DNA of 64,000 nucleotides. Source: Rana temporaria (lineage: Eukaryota; Chordata; Amphibia; Anura; Ranidae). A model generated the notes under the pieces. The model was not told the origin of the DNA, ran no database searches, and saw only the letters and a program-made list of their open reading frames with translations. Below, piece after piece: positions 1 to 12,265 of this stretch (position 1 is the first letter of the stretch; the number at the start of each line of letters is the position of its first letter). The translations under genes were made by a program, and so were the position numbers. The stretch lies in the NCBI RefSeq assembly GCF_905171775.1, contig NC_053490.1, positions 156,928,469 through 156,992,468 of the forward strand, given 5' to 3'.

Positions 1-447
1 ATTTTCACAGCAATAAAAAAGCACTGTTTACTGTGAAAATGACAATTGCAGTTTAGGAGTTAACCACTAGGGGGCAGTGTAGGGGTTAAGTGTGACCTCA
101 TATGTGTTTCTAACTGTAGGGGGCGGGGCTGGACGTGTGACGTCAGTGATCGTCTTTACCTATATCAGGGAACAGACGATCGCTGACACTGCCACAATGA
201 AGAACGGGGAAGGTGTGTTTACACACACCTCTCCCAGTTCTTCAGCTCCGGTGACCTATCGCGGGACACCGGCGGTGATTGGGTCCGCGGGTTCCGCGGG
301 TGCAGTCACGGAGCTTCGGACCAGTTTGCGAGCGCTGTCGGTGGTGCACTCGCGACCCCACGGCTAGGCTTAAAGAGACAGGTACGTGATTGTGCCCAGC
401 CGTGCCATTCTGCCGACGTATATTGTTGGTAGGGGGTCCTTAGGTTG
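1..447 (+). mobile_element. TTAA-type non-autonomous element, 3' part
   Basis: The 5' end lies outside the window. The body carries the signature of the abundant TTAA-flanked family seen again at 18628, 19894, 35926 and 41191: a TTTACTGTGAAAATGACA block, a GTGACGTCA block, a TTTACACACAC inverted repeat and a final CATTCTGCCGACGTATAT block. It ends at a TTAA (448-451). The 91-codon frame inside it is a chance frame. By its target site I infer mobilisation by piggyBac-type transposase; no transposase is encoded. Confidence 0.75.
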
Positions 448-451
448 TTAA

Positions 452-899
452 AGGCTCCCACCATGTGCATACATCATACTCTGTCTTACAAGCTTCCTAA
501 GGAGCATATAAAGAAAGGGAGAAAGAATAAAAAGGGGTACAGAAAATAATATATATGACTACTGGAGTGGCCCGGTGAGACGCCCTCCTCTACCTCACGT
601 TGTTTTAGGCATCTTTCAGGTTTACTGATGCATGAGATCTTCAACATTTGTTACATCTTGATTATTAACTCACAATATACCGCACAACATTCTCGGCTTC
701 CTGCTAAGCGAATAAGACACAAGCTACAAACTATACGAACCACCTTCCTACTTTAATTGTGATCATTTTGGTCTTATGTCATACTATGAAGCCAAGAGAT
801 GTTTACCATTGCTCATAATTACTTTTTTGCTTATTCATTCCTGCTAACCAGAATGATACAGTTAGACATGGAAAAATATAACTTTCCTGTACCCTCTAT
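452..899. other. unassigned spacer
   Basis: No gene and no clear element is visible. It may contain degraded 3' sequence of the minus-strand LINE that is recognisable from about 900 onward, but no motif proves this. Confidence 0.4.
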
Positions 900-1523
900 C
901 TTAAGGGAATGAGTATACAGCCTATCTCTTTGTAGTTATCCAATCAGGTTTTTCAGTGCGTGAATATACAGTTGAGAATTGGGCCACCTGGGCAGCCAGA
1001 TAATACAGTGCTAGATGCAGGAGTCCAAGGCCTCCTTTTAACTTATTGGCAAAAAAAGAACCTCTTTCGACAGCCTATAGCCCTACTCCTCCCCATATAT
1101 AAAGTACAATTGCAGACTGAAATTTTAACAGATCCTGCCATACGATCGATATGGGTAAGGAGCAAAAATAATACTTTAAACGTGGTAACAAGGTCATCTT
1201 AATGGAGTGAATTTTGCCTAGCCAGGATAAACCATGAGACGCCCACCCTTGCAAATCCTCCTCAAATTTCCTGTAGAGGGGCAGGTAATTCATCCTATAC
1301 AAAGAAGCGAGTGATGGGGTAAGGCAAATGCCTAGATAGGGGATTAAATCCGTCCCTCAAGTAAACAAAAATGCTGCTTGCAGATGTCAGGCCAAGGGGT
1401 GATTTATATTCATCGCTACCAATTTATGGGTGTTAATCTTAAGGCCTGAGAGGTTAGCAAAACAATGCAGGGTGTGATTTATATTAGGCAAAGAAATTAG
1501 GGGAGAAGTAATAAACAAAAGTA

Positions 1524-2903
1524 CAGTAAAACCTTGGTTTGAGAGTAACTTGGTTTGAGAGCGTTTTGCAAGGCAAGCTACATTTGTTAATACATTTTTA
1601 CTTGTTATACAAGCAATGTCTTGATATACAAGTAGCCTCATGTCACAACTGAGTTATAAAAGAGAAGAGAGGCGCCTCTAAGTGTAGCAATATGGTTACA
1701 TTTAATGAAGATACAAAATTTAGAAACTCATGGTTGATGATTAAAGGAGGCACATCTAAGTATGCAGACATCTGGGGTAAATATGTCCACATAAACTGTC
1801 CTCCTCACTTCCATTGACGTCATTCCTTCCACGCTGCGCTCTATGAGCGATTCAAGCCTCAGATCGCTCTACTGCAGGGTAGTCTTCCCAGTCAGAGTTG
1901 CAGACAGCTTCTTTTTTTTTAAACAACACAGTGCTTTATTCAAGTAAAACATAACAATGCATGATAATACAGATCAGACCATGTCAAGTCTACACAAACC
2001 AGAGGTATCATAGATACAAAAACAAAAACAAACCATTGGGAGATGCAGATTCATAATATCCATTTCACAGTGTGGATATCATAAAAGGTGGAGGCACATA
2101 TGACAATTTCAGAACATTCCAATATGATAGTAAGACTGTGTCCAACAGTGAGGTAACATGCGCCACAAATCCACTGTACAACCCAAAGTGGGTACTTGAG
2201 GGGAGGAGGAGAGCAGAAAAAGGGGGCTCAACCCCCAGCCCAGTCAACCACCCAGGACCTCCCAACGAAACAGCAACGGAGACAGGGAACACAAATAAGG
2301 CCATAGCTGGAGTAGGAGTCAAGTTTAGTTGCAACCTTAATTTAATTTCATCAAAAATCTCCCTTCAGTAAGATACAATGACAGGGCACTCCCAAAACAT
2401 ATGCATATAAGACCCCAGGTGAAGAGAGCAATGGGGGCAATTGGGGTCACGGTCCGGAAACATCCACTGAAGTCTTATAGGGGTGTAGTATACCATGTGG
2501 AGGACTTTTACCTGAATAAGTTTGTCCCTAGAGGAAATAACTAACTTGGGATCATGTTCCAAACTATCCTCCCAGGATTCCCTGTCCAAATGAGGGAATG
2601 TCTGCATTCCAATATCCCCATAGTTTTTCCATTTTGGCAGAGTTTGTGCAAAGGAGCGCACTATAGAGGGTTGACAGAGGTTTATCCAGCTCCGACGGGG
2701 ACAGCAACTCCTCAATAGGGTCTATGGAGACGGTAGGGGGCTGAGGAAACTGGGACCAGATGTGCCTCTTTTATTCATCAACCATGTGAGTTGGTAAACG
2801 TTGTACCTTCATTAGATGAAACCATATTGCTACACTTAGAGTGTGCTTTGGATTACAAGCATGCTTCCGGAACGAATTATGCTCGCAATCCAAGGTTTTA
2901 CTG
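1524..2903 (+). mobile_element. Tigger-like (pogo/Tc1-mariner) element, interrupted
   Basis: The left end reads CAGTAAAACCTTGG and the right end reads CCAAGGTTTTACTG, forming inverted termini. The left flank is TA (1522-1523). The right flank is TT (2904-2905), best explained as a mutated TA copy because the interrupted LINE frame needs it. The body lines up as 1524-1911 and about 2781-2903, with a LINE tail inserted between. No transposase frame is visible, so the copy is non-autonomous. The superfamily call rests on the TA target and the CAGT..CCTTGGTTT terminus. Confidence 0.8.
1912..2780 (-). mobile_element. Tx1-clade LINE 3' end inserted in the Tigger-like element
   Basis: A 5'-truncated LINE on the minus strand. 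The poly-A tail appears as poly-T at 1912-1920, with an AATAAAG signal just inside (minus strand, about 1930-1940). Codons on the minus strand from 2715 to 2365 encode the ORF2 C-terminus, with RDKLIQVKVLH and the terminal CPHC...H...W-CP cysteine/histidine pattern typical of L1-Tx1 proteins. It is a different copy from the LINE at 900-3550. I could not define the target-site duplication. Confidence 0.8.
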
Positions 2904-3550
2904 TTGGTCATCTATGAAAAGGGCACATTTATGGGTCTGGTTTCCACAAGTTAACCTGTGTAAATTCAGGCCAGGCCGTATTGCAAGCGCAGGAGTCTCA
3001 ATAGCTATGGCGAAAATCAAAGGGGACACCCTGCTTAGTGCCTTGCAAGATCGGGATGGGGTTTGAGTGAAAGCCATGAAAACAAACCTTTGCAGTTGGG
3101 TTTGCACAAAGCATCTGCAAGGAGGGAGGTAAGGGAGTAAGATCTGAAACCCCAGGCTCCCAACAGCTCAAACAGGTACAGCCACAAAAATTCTTTTTGG
3201 CGGTCAATGGAAAGCAGCATTCCCTCTTGAGGTGTGCCTCTGTCCCACCCGGACTGCAATAGCGAGATAATATTAAAAACGCGTCTAACCTGGCCTGGGC
3301 CCTACCTGCTTGTAATGAATCCCACCTGATCCTTATGCACATATTTATAAATAAATTAAGTAAGTCTTTTAGCCAAAATATTCATCAGCAACCTATGGTC
3401 ATTATTAATCAAAGAGATCGGTCTATGGTTCTCAACTTCACCCGGGTCCTTACCCGGTTAAGGATAAATATTTCCGTTTAAGAACACATTTAGGTTAAAA
3501 AATTTGGAGAATAAAGTGAAACTCCAGGCAAACATTTAAACCATAATTAT

Positions 3551-3915
3551 AAAATGTTAAACATTCAAAAAGTATTTTACGTTTCTGACTAAGGAAAGGC
3601 AGCTACTTGTTTCTCTATATCGTTCATCTGATGGATGAGTACCATTAGATATATGAAGAAGGGTGCTAAAAAAAATTTACCCTAAATTCCACTTATAAAA
3701 GAACACATCCTATTGCTATCAAGTAATCATAAAAAGCATATATTTAGCAGCACTCCAGTTAGTAATCTAGGGACAAAGGATATTCTAAGCAAGAGTTACA
3801 AGGTTTACGCATACAAAAATCCACACCACTTACCAAATAACCCTTGTCTCATAATATTTATTTGAAGACGTCCCAGTTGCTTAAAAAAATAAAAATTGTA
3901 ATAAATAAATACTAT
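3551..3915. other. AT-rich spacer
   Basis: AT-rich sequence with no recognisable gene or element. Confidence 0.4.
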
Positions 3916-4653
3916 GGCCCGGATTCACAAAGGACTTACGACGGCGTATCTCCGCGTACGCCGTCGTAAGTCCTAATGTGCGCTGTCGTATCTTCGCGCC
4001 TGATTCATAGAATCAAATACGCCTCACGGTTGCCAAGATACGAGCAGCGTAAGTCTCCTACGCTGTCGTATCTTGGGGTGCATATTTACGCTGGCCGCTA
4101 GGGGCGCTTCTGTATATTTCCGCGTCGAATATACAAATGAGCTAGATACGCCGATTCACGAATGTACTTGCGCCTGGCATTATAAAATACGCTGTTTACG
4201 TAAGGCGTATGACCAGCGTAACTTTACCCCTCATAAAGCAGGGGTAAGTCATGTTAGGTATGGATGTCGGAAACATTGGAACAATGTCGTATTTTACGTT
4301 GTTTGCGTAAGTCGTCCGTGAATGGGGATGAGCGTAGGTTACGTTCTCGTCAACTAAACATTGAGCCGGCGTAACTTAGGGAGAAAATTCAACGTCATAC
4401 TGACCATGCACACGCATGCGCGCGCATGCGCCGTTCGTTAAGTGCGTCATTTACGTGGGGTCATGATTCATAACCATACAACACGCCCCCTACCAGCCTA
4501 GTTTGAATTAGGCGGGCTTACGCCGGCCCATTTACGCTACGCCACCATAACTTAGGGCGTGAATTCTTTGTGAATACGGTACTCGCCTCTCTAAGTTATA
4601 TAGAGATACGCTACGCCCGCCTAAACTTAAGCCAATCTTTCTGAATCTGGCCC
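3916..4653. mobile_element. palindromic CpG-rich MITE, GGCCAGATTC-end family
   Basis: The ends read GGCCCGGATTCAC and GAATCTGGCCC, flanked by TAT on both sides (3913-3915 and 4654-4656). The body has the family signature: TACGCCGTCGTA, TTTACGCTGGCCGCTAGGGG, GATTCACGAA and ACGCATGCGC. The 3-bp duplication suggests a PIF/Harbinger-type element. No transposase is encoded, and the 82-codon frame inside is a shadow. Confidence 0.75.
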
Positions 4654-4689
4654 TATGTGCCTAAGCTGATAAAACACACACAATTCTTA

Positions 4690-5175
4690 TTTCTTGTGTC
4701 TTTATTGAAAACACCCATTAAGCATTCACAGTGTTTGAGGAAAAAGTAATTGAACCCATAGACTAATTACTTCCACGAAAGCGAACTGAAAGGAGTCAGT
4801 AGCTTGCACACCTGGAGTCCAACTAATGAAAGAGGTGTGGTTTAGAGCTATTATGATTGATAAAAGACACTCAGACATTTTAAGGTTGCTGTTCATAAGA
4901 AGCACTAGCTAAAGTGAACCATGCCTTGCAAAAAGAAACTCTCTGAAGACATATAATCAAGAGTAGATGATGCATATAAGGCTGTAAAGAGATACAAAGC
5001 TATCTCAAAGTGTTTAGGCATCTATCATTCAACAATTACATGTTGAATTTTTCGGGAAGAATACTCAGCACTATATATGGTGCAAAAGGGGCACATCTTA
5101 CCAACATTAAAACATCAACCCAACAGTGAAGTATGGTGGAGGGAACATCATGATTTGGTGTCAGGGAAGGCTTGC
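4690..5175 (+). pseudogene. Tc1/mariner transposase remnant
   Basis: A Tc1-like terminus (CAGTGTTTGAGGAAAAAGTA) lies at 4731. Codons from about 4935 encode the helix-turn-helix start of a Tc1 transposase (SRVDDAYKAVKRYKAISKCLGI) with an in-frame stop. The sequence then jumps to the conserved VKYGGGNIMIW block at about 5126-5160, which in intact proteins precedes catalytic residues. Most of the catalytic domain is missing, so it is dead. I did not find a second terminus. Confidence 0.75.
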
Positions 5176-6879
5176 CCATAGTACAGATAATGTTCTGATG
5201 TGCATACATGTGCGCAGACTCAGGACTGCTATTATCCATGCAGATGTGTGCACTCGCCTGTCTAATATTGGCGCCAAGGGACTATTTAAAAGGGACTGTT
5301 CATTGCTGTCTGATCTACACCATTTCCACATTCCTGTTGCCTGTTCCTGTGATTGACTCTGTTACTGATCTGGCTAGCCTCTGACCACAATTGAATGCTA
5401 TATCCCCTGACCTCAGCCTGTGTTTTGACTATTCTTCTGCATGCCACAAATGTCTAAGCTACCCATTTGTTACCAACCCAGCTTGCCTGACCTCACATCC
5501 CACCTCATCCTGTTTTGCTTCCTGACTGGTACGCTGTCTATCTGGTCTCTGGTGGCCTATATTTAGCATGTTTTATTCGTATATGAATCTGTGATCTGTA
5601 GCTCTCTCTGAGGAGATGTAGCATTATCTTAGCTTGATTACATAATGACTAATTCTAGTCTTAAAATGTCCAGTCAATTTCTAAATGCAGTCAGCTGCAT
5701 TTACAGTATGGTACATCAATGTGATAAAAAAAAAAAGCCCTGATAGGATCAAACCACTTATAAACAAGCCTTGCCTGCTGTGGCCAGTATATTTAAAACA
5801 AATATGCAGGAAAGGTGGCAACCCTATCACCACTGCTAAAGATATATTTTCCAGGCTCTAGAACAGTGCATACTGATAACTGGTTTTCAGGCCTGATGAC
5901 ACCTGTGATCACAACATAACAAAATGTATTACCCCTATAAAATAGAATGGGGGTGATTAAAAAACGTACCTGCACCTATACAAGTGGAGCAAATGTACAC
6001 ATTTTTAAAACTGATTGTTTGGTAGGTTTAGAAACACTCATACTTAAAAAAAGGGTATCCTAACATTTAACTAAGATTTTTCACAGCTGCTGGTCATTAA
6101 ATACAACAATTATTAAATGTCTTAGTTGCCATGACAACTTGGGAAAAACAAACTTCTGACCTAATGTGATCTATGTTTAGTGGTCAGTAAATTAAATTGA
6201 AACTCAATATAAAAAAAGATATGGGTTTGGGGGGGTCAGCGTAAAAGGTTAATGTTTGACTTGGAAACTTTCCTAGAAGCAGTTGTGAGTCAGGGCATTT
6301 CTGCCTTTGTCATTGTCTGTTAGCAGCCAGTGTCAACATCAGTCACGTACATTCTAAACACTGATGCACTCTCAACCAAAAAAATGGAATGTGGCACCTT
6401 GAATTATAAATGTACTATTTCTCAGACTTAGTGAGTTTTATTGTTATAAAAAAAATATTTTTGCAAAATAACAACCAATAAGATTATACTTTTATTTTCC
6501 AAAATCAAAAGTAATCTTTAGTGGTTACATAAATGTTATGTTTTGTCAGTTTTTGTCCTTTTCACATGTTTATAAGATTAGTCTTACTTTGCATTGCTTA
6601 AAAAATCCTCATGTTAACAGAACTCCAAAGCTTAAAGTATAACTAAAGGTAAACTTAGAGGGAGATTGACCCTCTCTATGTGTCCTGTTTACTATTATCA
6701 TTGAAAGTAAAAGAAAATCCAAAAATGTTGGGTTGCCCCCCAGAAAAGTAATGTAGGGAAAATATTCCAATAGGAACACAAGTTTTGTTTGGTGATCTGA
6801 GGGGGGGGGGTTGTCTGTATATTAGACTTAAACACAATATAAATTTTTGTTTTACTAGCTTATGCCTATTGTCTTTACT
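5176..6879. other. spacer without recognised gene
   Basis: Mixed sequence with no supported gene. A CTGA/CCTGTT-rich stretch at 5300-5570 looks like part of an old interspersed repeat that I cannot name. The rest is AT-rich. Confidence 0.4.
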
Positions 6880-7090
6880 TTCTCCAGTAAGCATAGGGGG
6901 GAGTGTTTGTTCTTAGGGTTCTGTACCCTTGGAGGAGGGTTCTGTACATGGAGGACAGGTATCTGTACTGAGTTGAATGTAATGGGGGGGATTTAGTAAT
7001 GTTGGGGGTCAGTCTGTACTGAGGGGTTTGTACTTGAATGGGGGGAGGAGTCTGTGCTGAGGGGTCTGTGCTGGGGGGGGCAGTCTGTGC
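6880..7090 (+). repeat. G-rich minisatellite-like repeat
   Basis: Imperfect repeats of a GGGGG-TCTGT(A/G)CTGAG-type unit with several G runs of 5-9. The copies are unequal in length. Confidence 0.55.
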
Positions 7091-7970
7091 TGGCAAAATT
7101 AAAACATTATTGGCAGGCTGCTGTACATAGATTGCTGAAAACATCAAATCCTGCTTCAGTGCACCTCTCAGGAATGCCTGATGCAAGCAGTGGGCTGTCT
7201 TTTGGGAGGAGTTATACAGTTAACAAAATGCCTTGATGGGTGGTTGTCAGTCTGTAAGAGTGAGCATTACTAGGCAAAGCGCATATTCATGAAGACTGTC
7301 TAGGTAACATCCACATGTGTTGCTAACCCTCTATGATTGAAACAACTGAAATCTAATACTAAATGAAAGGGACAGAGACAGTAAGGCTGGGGAGGAAATG
7401 GCCAGATGATGCTCGATGTCCTCCAGTACAGAAAATAAAAGTGGGCTCTATCTGACTTGCTGTAGCTTCTAAAGCACACCGTAGGAAGCTCACAGTATGC
7501 TGTGAAATTAACAGAAACCATTTCTGTACAGGAGAGAAGCCTGAAAGACTGAAGGTAGTGCTGGAGTTCACCCATAATTCTTTGTGGTCTGTATTACTAA
7601 GGGTGTAGTAGATGTGTATCCTTTGCGTACAGACTTTGTATTAAGAGATGTTCCGCTTTCTCACCTCAGAAAGTTGAGTGGTATGCAGTAAGCCAATCCA
7701 ACTTTCCTACATACAGACAAGAGACATGCTGACAAAAGGAAATGGGAAAATCATAGTCTGTTTTCTCATGTGCCTGTTGTCCAATAAAATGCTGGGCAGA
7801 GATATGGGAGGTCACCAGTCTGGTTGTGTAGTCATTTGTAAAACTGGTTTGACACACTTATAAAACCTGTGGAAGGTATACAAAATATCAAGCATCATGC
7901 ATCTCACACCAACATATTACTTTAAGTTATTGCAATGAACAAATCACTAAATATAACTACATAACACAAT
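7091..7970. other. spacer without recognised gene
   Basis: No convincing coding region or named repeat. Short frames here lack motifs or codon structure. Confidence 0.4.
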
Positions 7971-8815
7971 TACCATATTTTCCGCACCATAAGACGCACT
8001 CCCCCCCCCCCCAAATGGGGGGAAATGTCCCTGCGTCCTATAGTGCGAATACTGACCAGGCACTAACCCCGCCGCCGTGTCAGAATCCCAGCGCTTGGCA
8101 TCTCTGTGAAGGAGAGAGGACAGGATGTGAGGCGCATCCTAGCAGGGGCATACCAAGAGGGAGCGGGGGAGACGTTTTGCCCCAGGTGTCAAAACATGGG
8201 GGGTGTCAGTAGCAGTGCTATGGGGGTCACCCGCCAGTGGTGACACATCCCGAAAGCAGTGAGAGCCCTTGCTGTTTTTTTTTCAGACGACCCCCCCCCT
8301 TTCGGCGCCGTGGTCTAGTCCAGTCTAACTTCCTGCTCCTTCCCCCGCAGCTTCTACTGTAAACTATGTCCCCAGTCCTCATTTCTAGCTGCTTCCTGGG
8401 TACATCTGAGGCTGAGAGCCAGCCAGTCAGCCAGAGGGGATTATAATGGCAGTGTCCTCCACTGCCTGAGGTGAGCTGTTGATAAGGGGGTGGGAGGTGT
8501 GAGCTGGCATGGTATCCATTGCCCATCACCTGAGCTAATGTGATAGAAGAGGCTTAAGGGGTGTTTGTGTCTGCCCTGCCACCCTGAACTGATCTGGGAA
8601 TGGGGGGAGGTTGCTACCACCAGATATAGTGCTGAGCTGATTTGATAGGTAGGGTGGTATTGCTGTGTGTCCACCACCCACCTATAGTAGTAGTATAATA
8701 TAAAATATTTTAGTACATCATTTGGTTCAGAATATATTTTTTTTCTTGTTTTCCTCCTCTAAAACCTAGGTGCGTCTTATGGTCAGGTGAGTCTTATGGA
8801 GCGAAAAATACTGTA
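7971..8815. mobile_element. DNA transposon with TACCATATTTTCCGC-type ends
   Basis: The left end is TACCATATTTTCCGCACCAT followed by AAGACGCAC. The right end, reversed, is TACAGTATTTTTCGCTCCAT followed by AAGAC, so the termini are inverted repeats of about 25 bp. An inner copy of the same motif (GGTGCGTCTTATGG) lies near 8770. A poly-C run (8001-8014) is internal. No transposase is visible. The superfamily is uncertain (hAT-like is one option). Confidence 0.65.
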
Positions 8816-9080
8816 CCTCTTTTCCTTGCAGTGGAGGAATTGTTAATACACAAAGAATGCCCAAATCCAGGCACACTATTTTGCAAGGAAAATGGGAGCC
8901 TGGAGGTTGGCTTTGTGACTGGCATCCAGAAAAATGTTGCATCTGGCCCCACCCCACCACTAATGGTACTAATTCATAACTTGTAATGCCACTCGGTGGG
9001 TGAGATTTATTTTTTTCTTTATTTTTTCTGAAGCTGTGAGTTGCTCAGAATGAGACAGAAAAGGAAACAGATCATATTTT

Positions 9081-9729
9081 TATTTTGTTTTGTTTTATTA
9101 GATATTAACAATTATACAATCAGGTACGGATGCAACAGTAAAGTAACATCATAAAGTACAATTGTGAAGATAGCTTCAAGACACAATATTAGATGATATA
9201 GACTCTAGAGGTCAAAAATAGGCATAGTAATTAAGAGAATTTGTTCTTAAAGGTGTTTGTAAAAGATCGAAATCCAATATAATAAAGAAGATTAGTATTA
9301 GAAAAATTTGTATTAAACAAGAGGTTATCGATCTTTGAAAATCACACATGGCATAAACATGAAAAATATATTGGGAGATCTATCTAGTATATGAAGCGTA
9401 TTAGAGCTCAAAATTATAATAGTACAAATATAGAAAGTATAGGTACAATTGTTGCTACTTGGACCAAGAGGAAAAAAATAATGGGAGAGCAAAGCATGGA
9501 GAAAGGCAAGGGATAACAATTAAGAAAAGGGAGGGAAAGAGGGGAAAAGGAAAAGTAAGACAAATAGAAACATGAATAAGAATAAAGTAAAAATAAAAAT
9601 AGCAATGAGAATAAGAGTAGGAATAGTCCTCGGGTAGAATGCAACTTCAAGCACCAGACACACACATAAGAAGTGTAAATAGAATTGTATGTTACCAAGG
9701 CATCAATAGGGACTCATCAAAATTAAACA
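9081..9729 (-). mobile_element. LINE 3' end (probably Tx1-clade), 5'-truncated, with 14-bp target duplication
   Basis: Flanked by exact 14-bp direct repeats ACAGATCATATTTT (9067-9080 and 9730-9743). The minus-strand 3' end is A-rich and follows a CAATTGTAC/ATAATTG-type 3' UTR. A pyrimidine-rich tract like that in the 3' UTR of the LINE at 58756 supports a Tx1-type source. The leucine/serine-rich 64- and 94-codon minus-strand frames are UTR shadows. Confidence 0.75.
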
Positions 9730-9896
9730 ACAGATCATATTTTATAACTTTATAATCCACATATTTCTCCAAATCTTAGTTAAATACAGAGTAGTTTACT
9801 TCCCAAAAATTGCTATTCTGAAATGTATGGTGCAAAATAGGACTCATACTAAGTCCAAAGTGTCAACTTATAGGGGATCACACTAATTGTCCTTAA

Positions 9897-12261
9897 CCTC
9901 CTTAGCGGTGATCCCGAGCGTGACTCTGGGTGTTTTTTATAATGCTACTATCGGTAACCCCAAGTCACGCTTGGGGTAGCTGTGCAGAGCCTGCAACGGT
10001 GTGGCTTACCTTCTCCTGGCGATCCAGCGATGATCTCCCATTGCTGTGATGGCCGGCGAGATCCCCGCCACTCCGCCCATCGGTCATCTGACTTCCTGGT
10101 TCCGTTCCCTGCAGCAGCAATGGTGCATGGGAGCGGAACTGGGAGGGAAATTCAAACGCGCACAAACACAAACACATAAAAAGGAGGTGATACAATGTAA
10201 TCTGAGAGGATTACACTGTGTCACCTTGCAATCTGACACAGTGCCCTTACAGTGCCCCTTGCCATTGTCATTCGTGACCATAAAATCTTTTGAAAATGGC
10301 ACCAAAAAAGCACTGTCCTACAAAGGCACTGTTGGATCAGTTGAGCGACAGCGACACGGAGTTGCTCACAGAACAGAGCGATAGTGAGTCGTGGGGAGAT
10401 TTGTCATCTGACTCTGACACTGACACTGATCCAGAAAGTGATAACGGCGATGATCCCGCACCTGACCTAAGTGATGTGCGCACTTGGTGCCCTATACACA
10501 GCGATACGGACCAGGTAGCGCCCCCAAGATTTCGATTCACTGGATCACCTGGGATGAAGGTAGATGTGGAGAGTGACAACCCTCTGGAGTAACCTGCAAT
10601 TATTTCTCACTGAGGAGGTAATTTAAAAGACTAACCGCTACCAAGAGCAGCAATCCGCTACGCTGCATGCCAGGTTTTCCAGAACCAGAAAATGGGAACC
10701 GGTGACTAAAGAGGACATCTGGCAGTTTCTGGGACTCATCATCCTTCAGGGGGCGGTGGGGAAACTGCTCCAGAAATGGTACTGGACCACAAATAGGTTA
10801 CTGGCCACTCCATTTTTTGGCACTGTGATGTCCGAATACCGTTTTTCGATCATTATGAAGTATTTACACTTCACTAACAATGAAGAGTTTGATGAGGCCA
10901 CGCATCCTGCGCCCAAACTAAAAAAAATCTGGGAGGTATGCCAAATGATTGTCACCAACTTCCAGCAGACCTACGTGCCAGAAAGGGACATCAGTGTGGA
11001 TGAAAGTCTGATGGCCTACAAGGGACGCCTAAGCTGGATACAGTTTATTGCATCCAAAAGAATTTTACATGCTCTGCGAGTCATCCACCGGATACATCTG
11101 GAATTCGGTCATTTACACCGGTAAAGGCACCAAGTTCAACCCCAGGTACAGCCGCTATGGGATGGCCACATCATCTGTCCTTACACTGCTGGACCCATTG
11201 CTGAACCAGGGATATTGTGTGACAACGGACAATTTTTACACGTCTCGAGGACTGTATGAGGTTTTGCTCCAAAACAAAACTGATGCGTATGGTACCGTTA
11301 GGCCAAACCGATGTGACATGCCATCTATGTTTGGCAAGAAAAAACTAAAAAACGGAGAAATGGTTGCCTTTCAAAAGGGTAAGATGATGGCAATGCGATG
11401 GCGAGACAAGAAGGACGTGTGTCTCATGAGCACCGTGCACAATACCTCCACTGCCATGGTCCGCACAAAACATGGGAAAGATGTGCTGAAGCCGCGAGTC
11501 GTGATCGACTATAATCACACAATGGGATGTGTCGACAAAGCCGATCAGGCGATCAGGCAATGACATTTTACCTGGCGATGCGGAAACAGCAAAAGCAATA
11601 TTACAAAAAGATTTTCAGGCATCTCCTGGAACAATGCCTTTGGAATTCTTATATCCTTTATAGAGCAAACACTGACATACCTCTTGTTCATTCTGACTTT
11701 ATCTGGAAGGTGGCTGAGCAGATTTTTGTCAACCACCAGTGGCCATCAGTAGCTGCTAACAGACCCGGATGACGTGCTATTGACGTTGTCAACCCAGAAC
11801 GCCTGACAGGTCGTCATTTTATGGACTGCATACCGCCAACCACAAGAAAGGCAGCGCCTACCAGGATGTGCGTGGTTTGCTGTTCAAAGAGAGATGGCAA
11901 TGGAAAAAAAGTCTGAAAAGAAGTAAGGTACTATTGTCCTGATTGCGACGTCGGACTTTGTCCAGTTCCATGCTTCAAAATGTTTCACACTCAGGATGTT
12001 TATTGAATTTCTTTGCTTGACAAATTTCATTATTTTTCATTACATTATTGAATAAAATTATATTATTTATTAGATTATAATTCATGAGTTTGTGTTTCAA
12101 ATTTATCACATCTGGGATGTCTACTAAAGTCTTGTTTGGTTAGGTTTAAGTAAGTAATTACTAAGAATTGCAGGCCTATAATACATATCACCAAATTCCC
12201 ATGCAAAAAATTGTACCACTTTTGGTACAAAATTCCAGACAGAATCATACCGCCAGGGAGG
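9897..12261 (+). mobile_element. piggyBac-like element, copy 1
   Basis: The left end is CCTCCTTAGCGGT and the right end is ACCGCCAGGGAGG, giving 13-bp inverted termini with two mismatches. TTAA flanks both sides (9893-9896 and 12262-12265). A second imperfect palindrome (GAGCGTGACTC...AAGTCACGCTTGGGG) follows the left end. Inside is a broken transposase. A second copy at 24630-26973 is closely related over its full length. Confidence 0.92.
10296..12006 (+). pseudogene. piggyBac transposase pseudogene, copy 1
   Basis: The family performs TTAA-specific cut-and-paste using a DDD catalytic core. Start ATG is at 10296, matching copy 2. An acidic Asp/Ser-rich N-terminus is followed by the DDE_Tnp_1_7-type core: VDESLMAYKG (first Asp), VTTDNFYT (second Asp) and a YNHTMG..VDKADQ block (third Asp). 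Lesions relative to copy 2 are a frame shift and stops near 10588-10640, a deletion near 11058 where KRARFGIK is lost, an 8-bp duplication near 11552, and CGA to TGA at 11770. A TGA at 11914 precedes the C-terminal cysteine-rich segment (CPDC, GLCPVPC, H) ending at 12006. The gene is dead. Confidence 0.92.
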
Positions 12262-12265
12262 TTAA

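Larger units (their letters stand above)
900..3550 (-). mobile_element. Tx1-clade L1 LINE remnant, interrupted
   Basis: A minus-strand LINE ORF2 remnant lies in two blocks. Block 2906-3550 encodes reverse transcriptase motifs with frame breaks (RPISLIN, HKDQVGFI, LFELLGAWGF, SPLIFAIAIE, then LFIDD where FADD is expected). Block 900-1521 encodes what follows the FADD box (LLLFITSPLISLPN, SGLKIN, LSWLGKIHSIKM, GGLGLLHL, LAQFSTVYSRTEKPDW, some across frame shifts). The blocks are separated by the Tigger-like element at 1524-2903. Removing it and one TA copy rejoins the DD codons directly to CTACTTTTG in frame. Tx1-clade assignment follows from these motifs and is known from Xenopus. The copy is inactive. 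Confidence 0.85.

Noticed and set aside
9414..9698. Leucine/phenylalanine-rich frame suggesting membrane segments
   Set aside because: It is the T-rich complement of a LINE 3' UTR bounded by a 14-bp target duplication.
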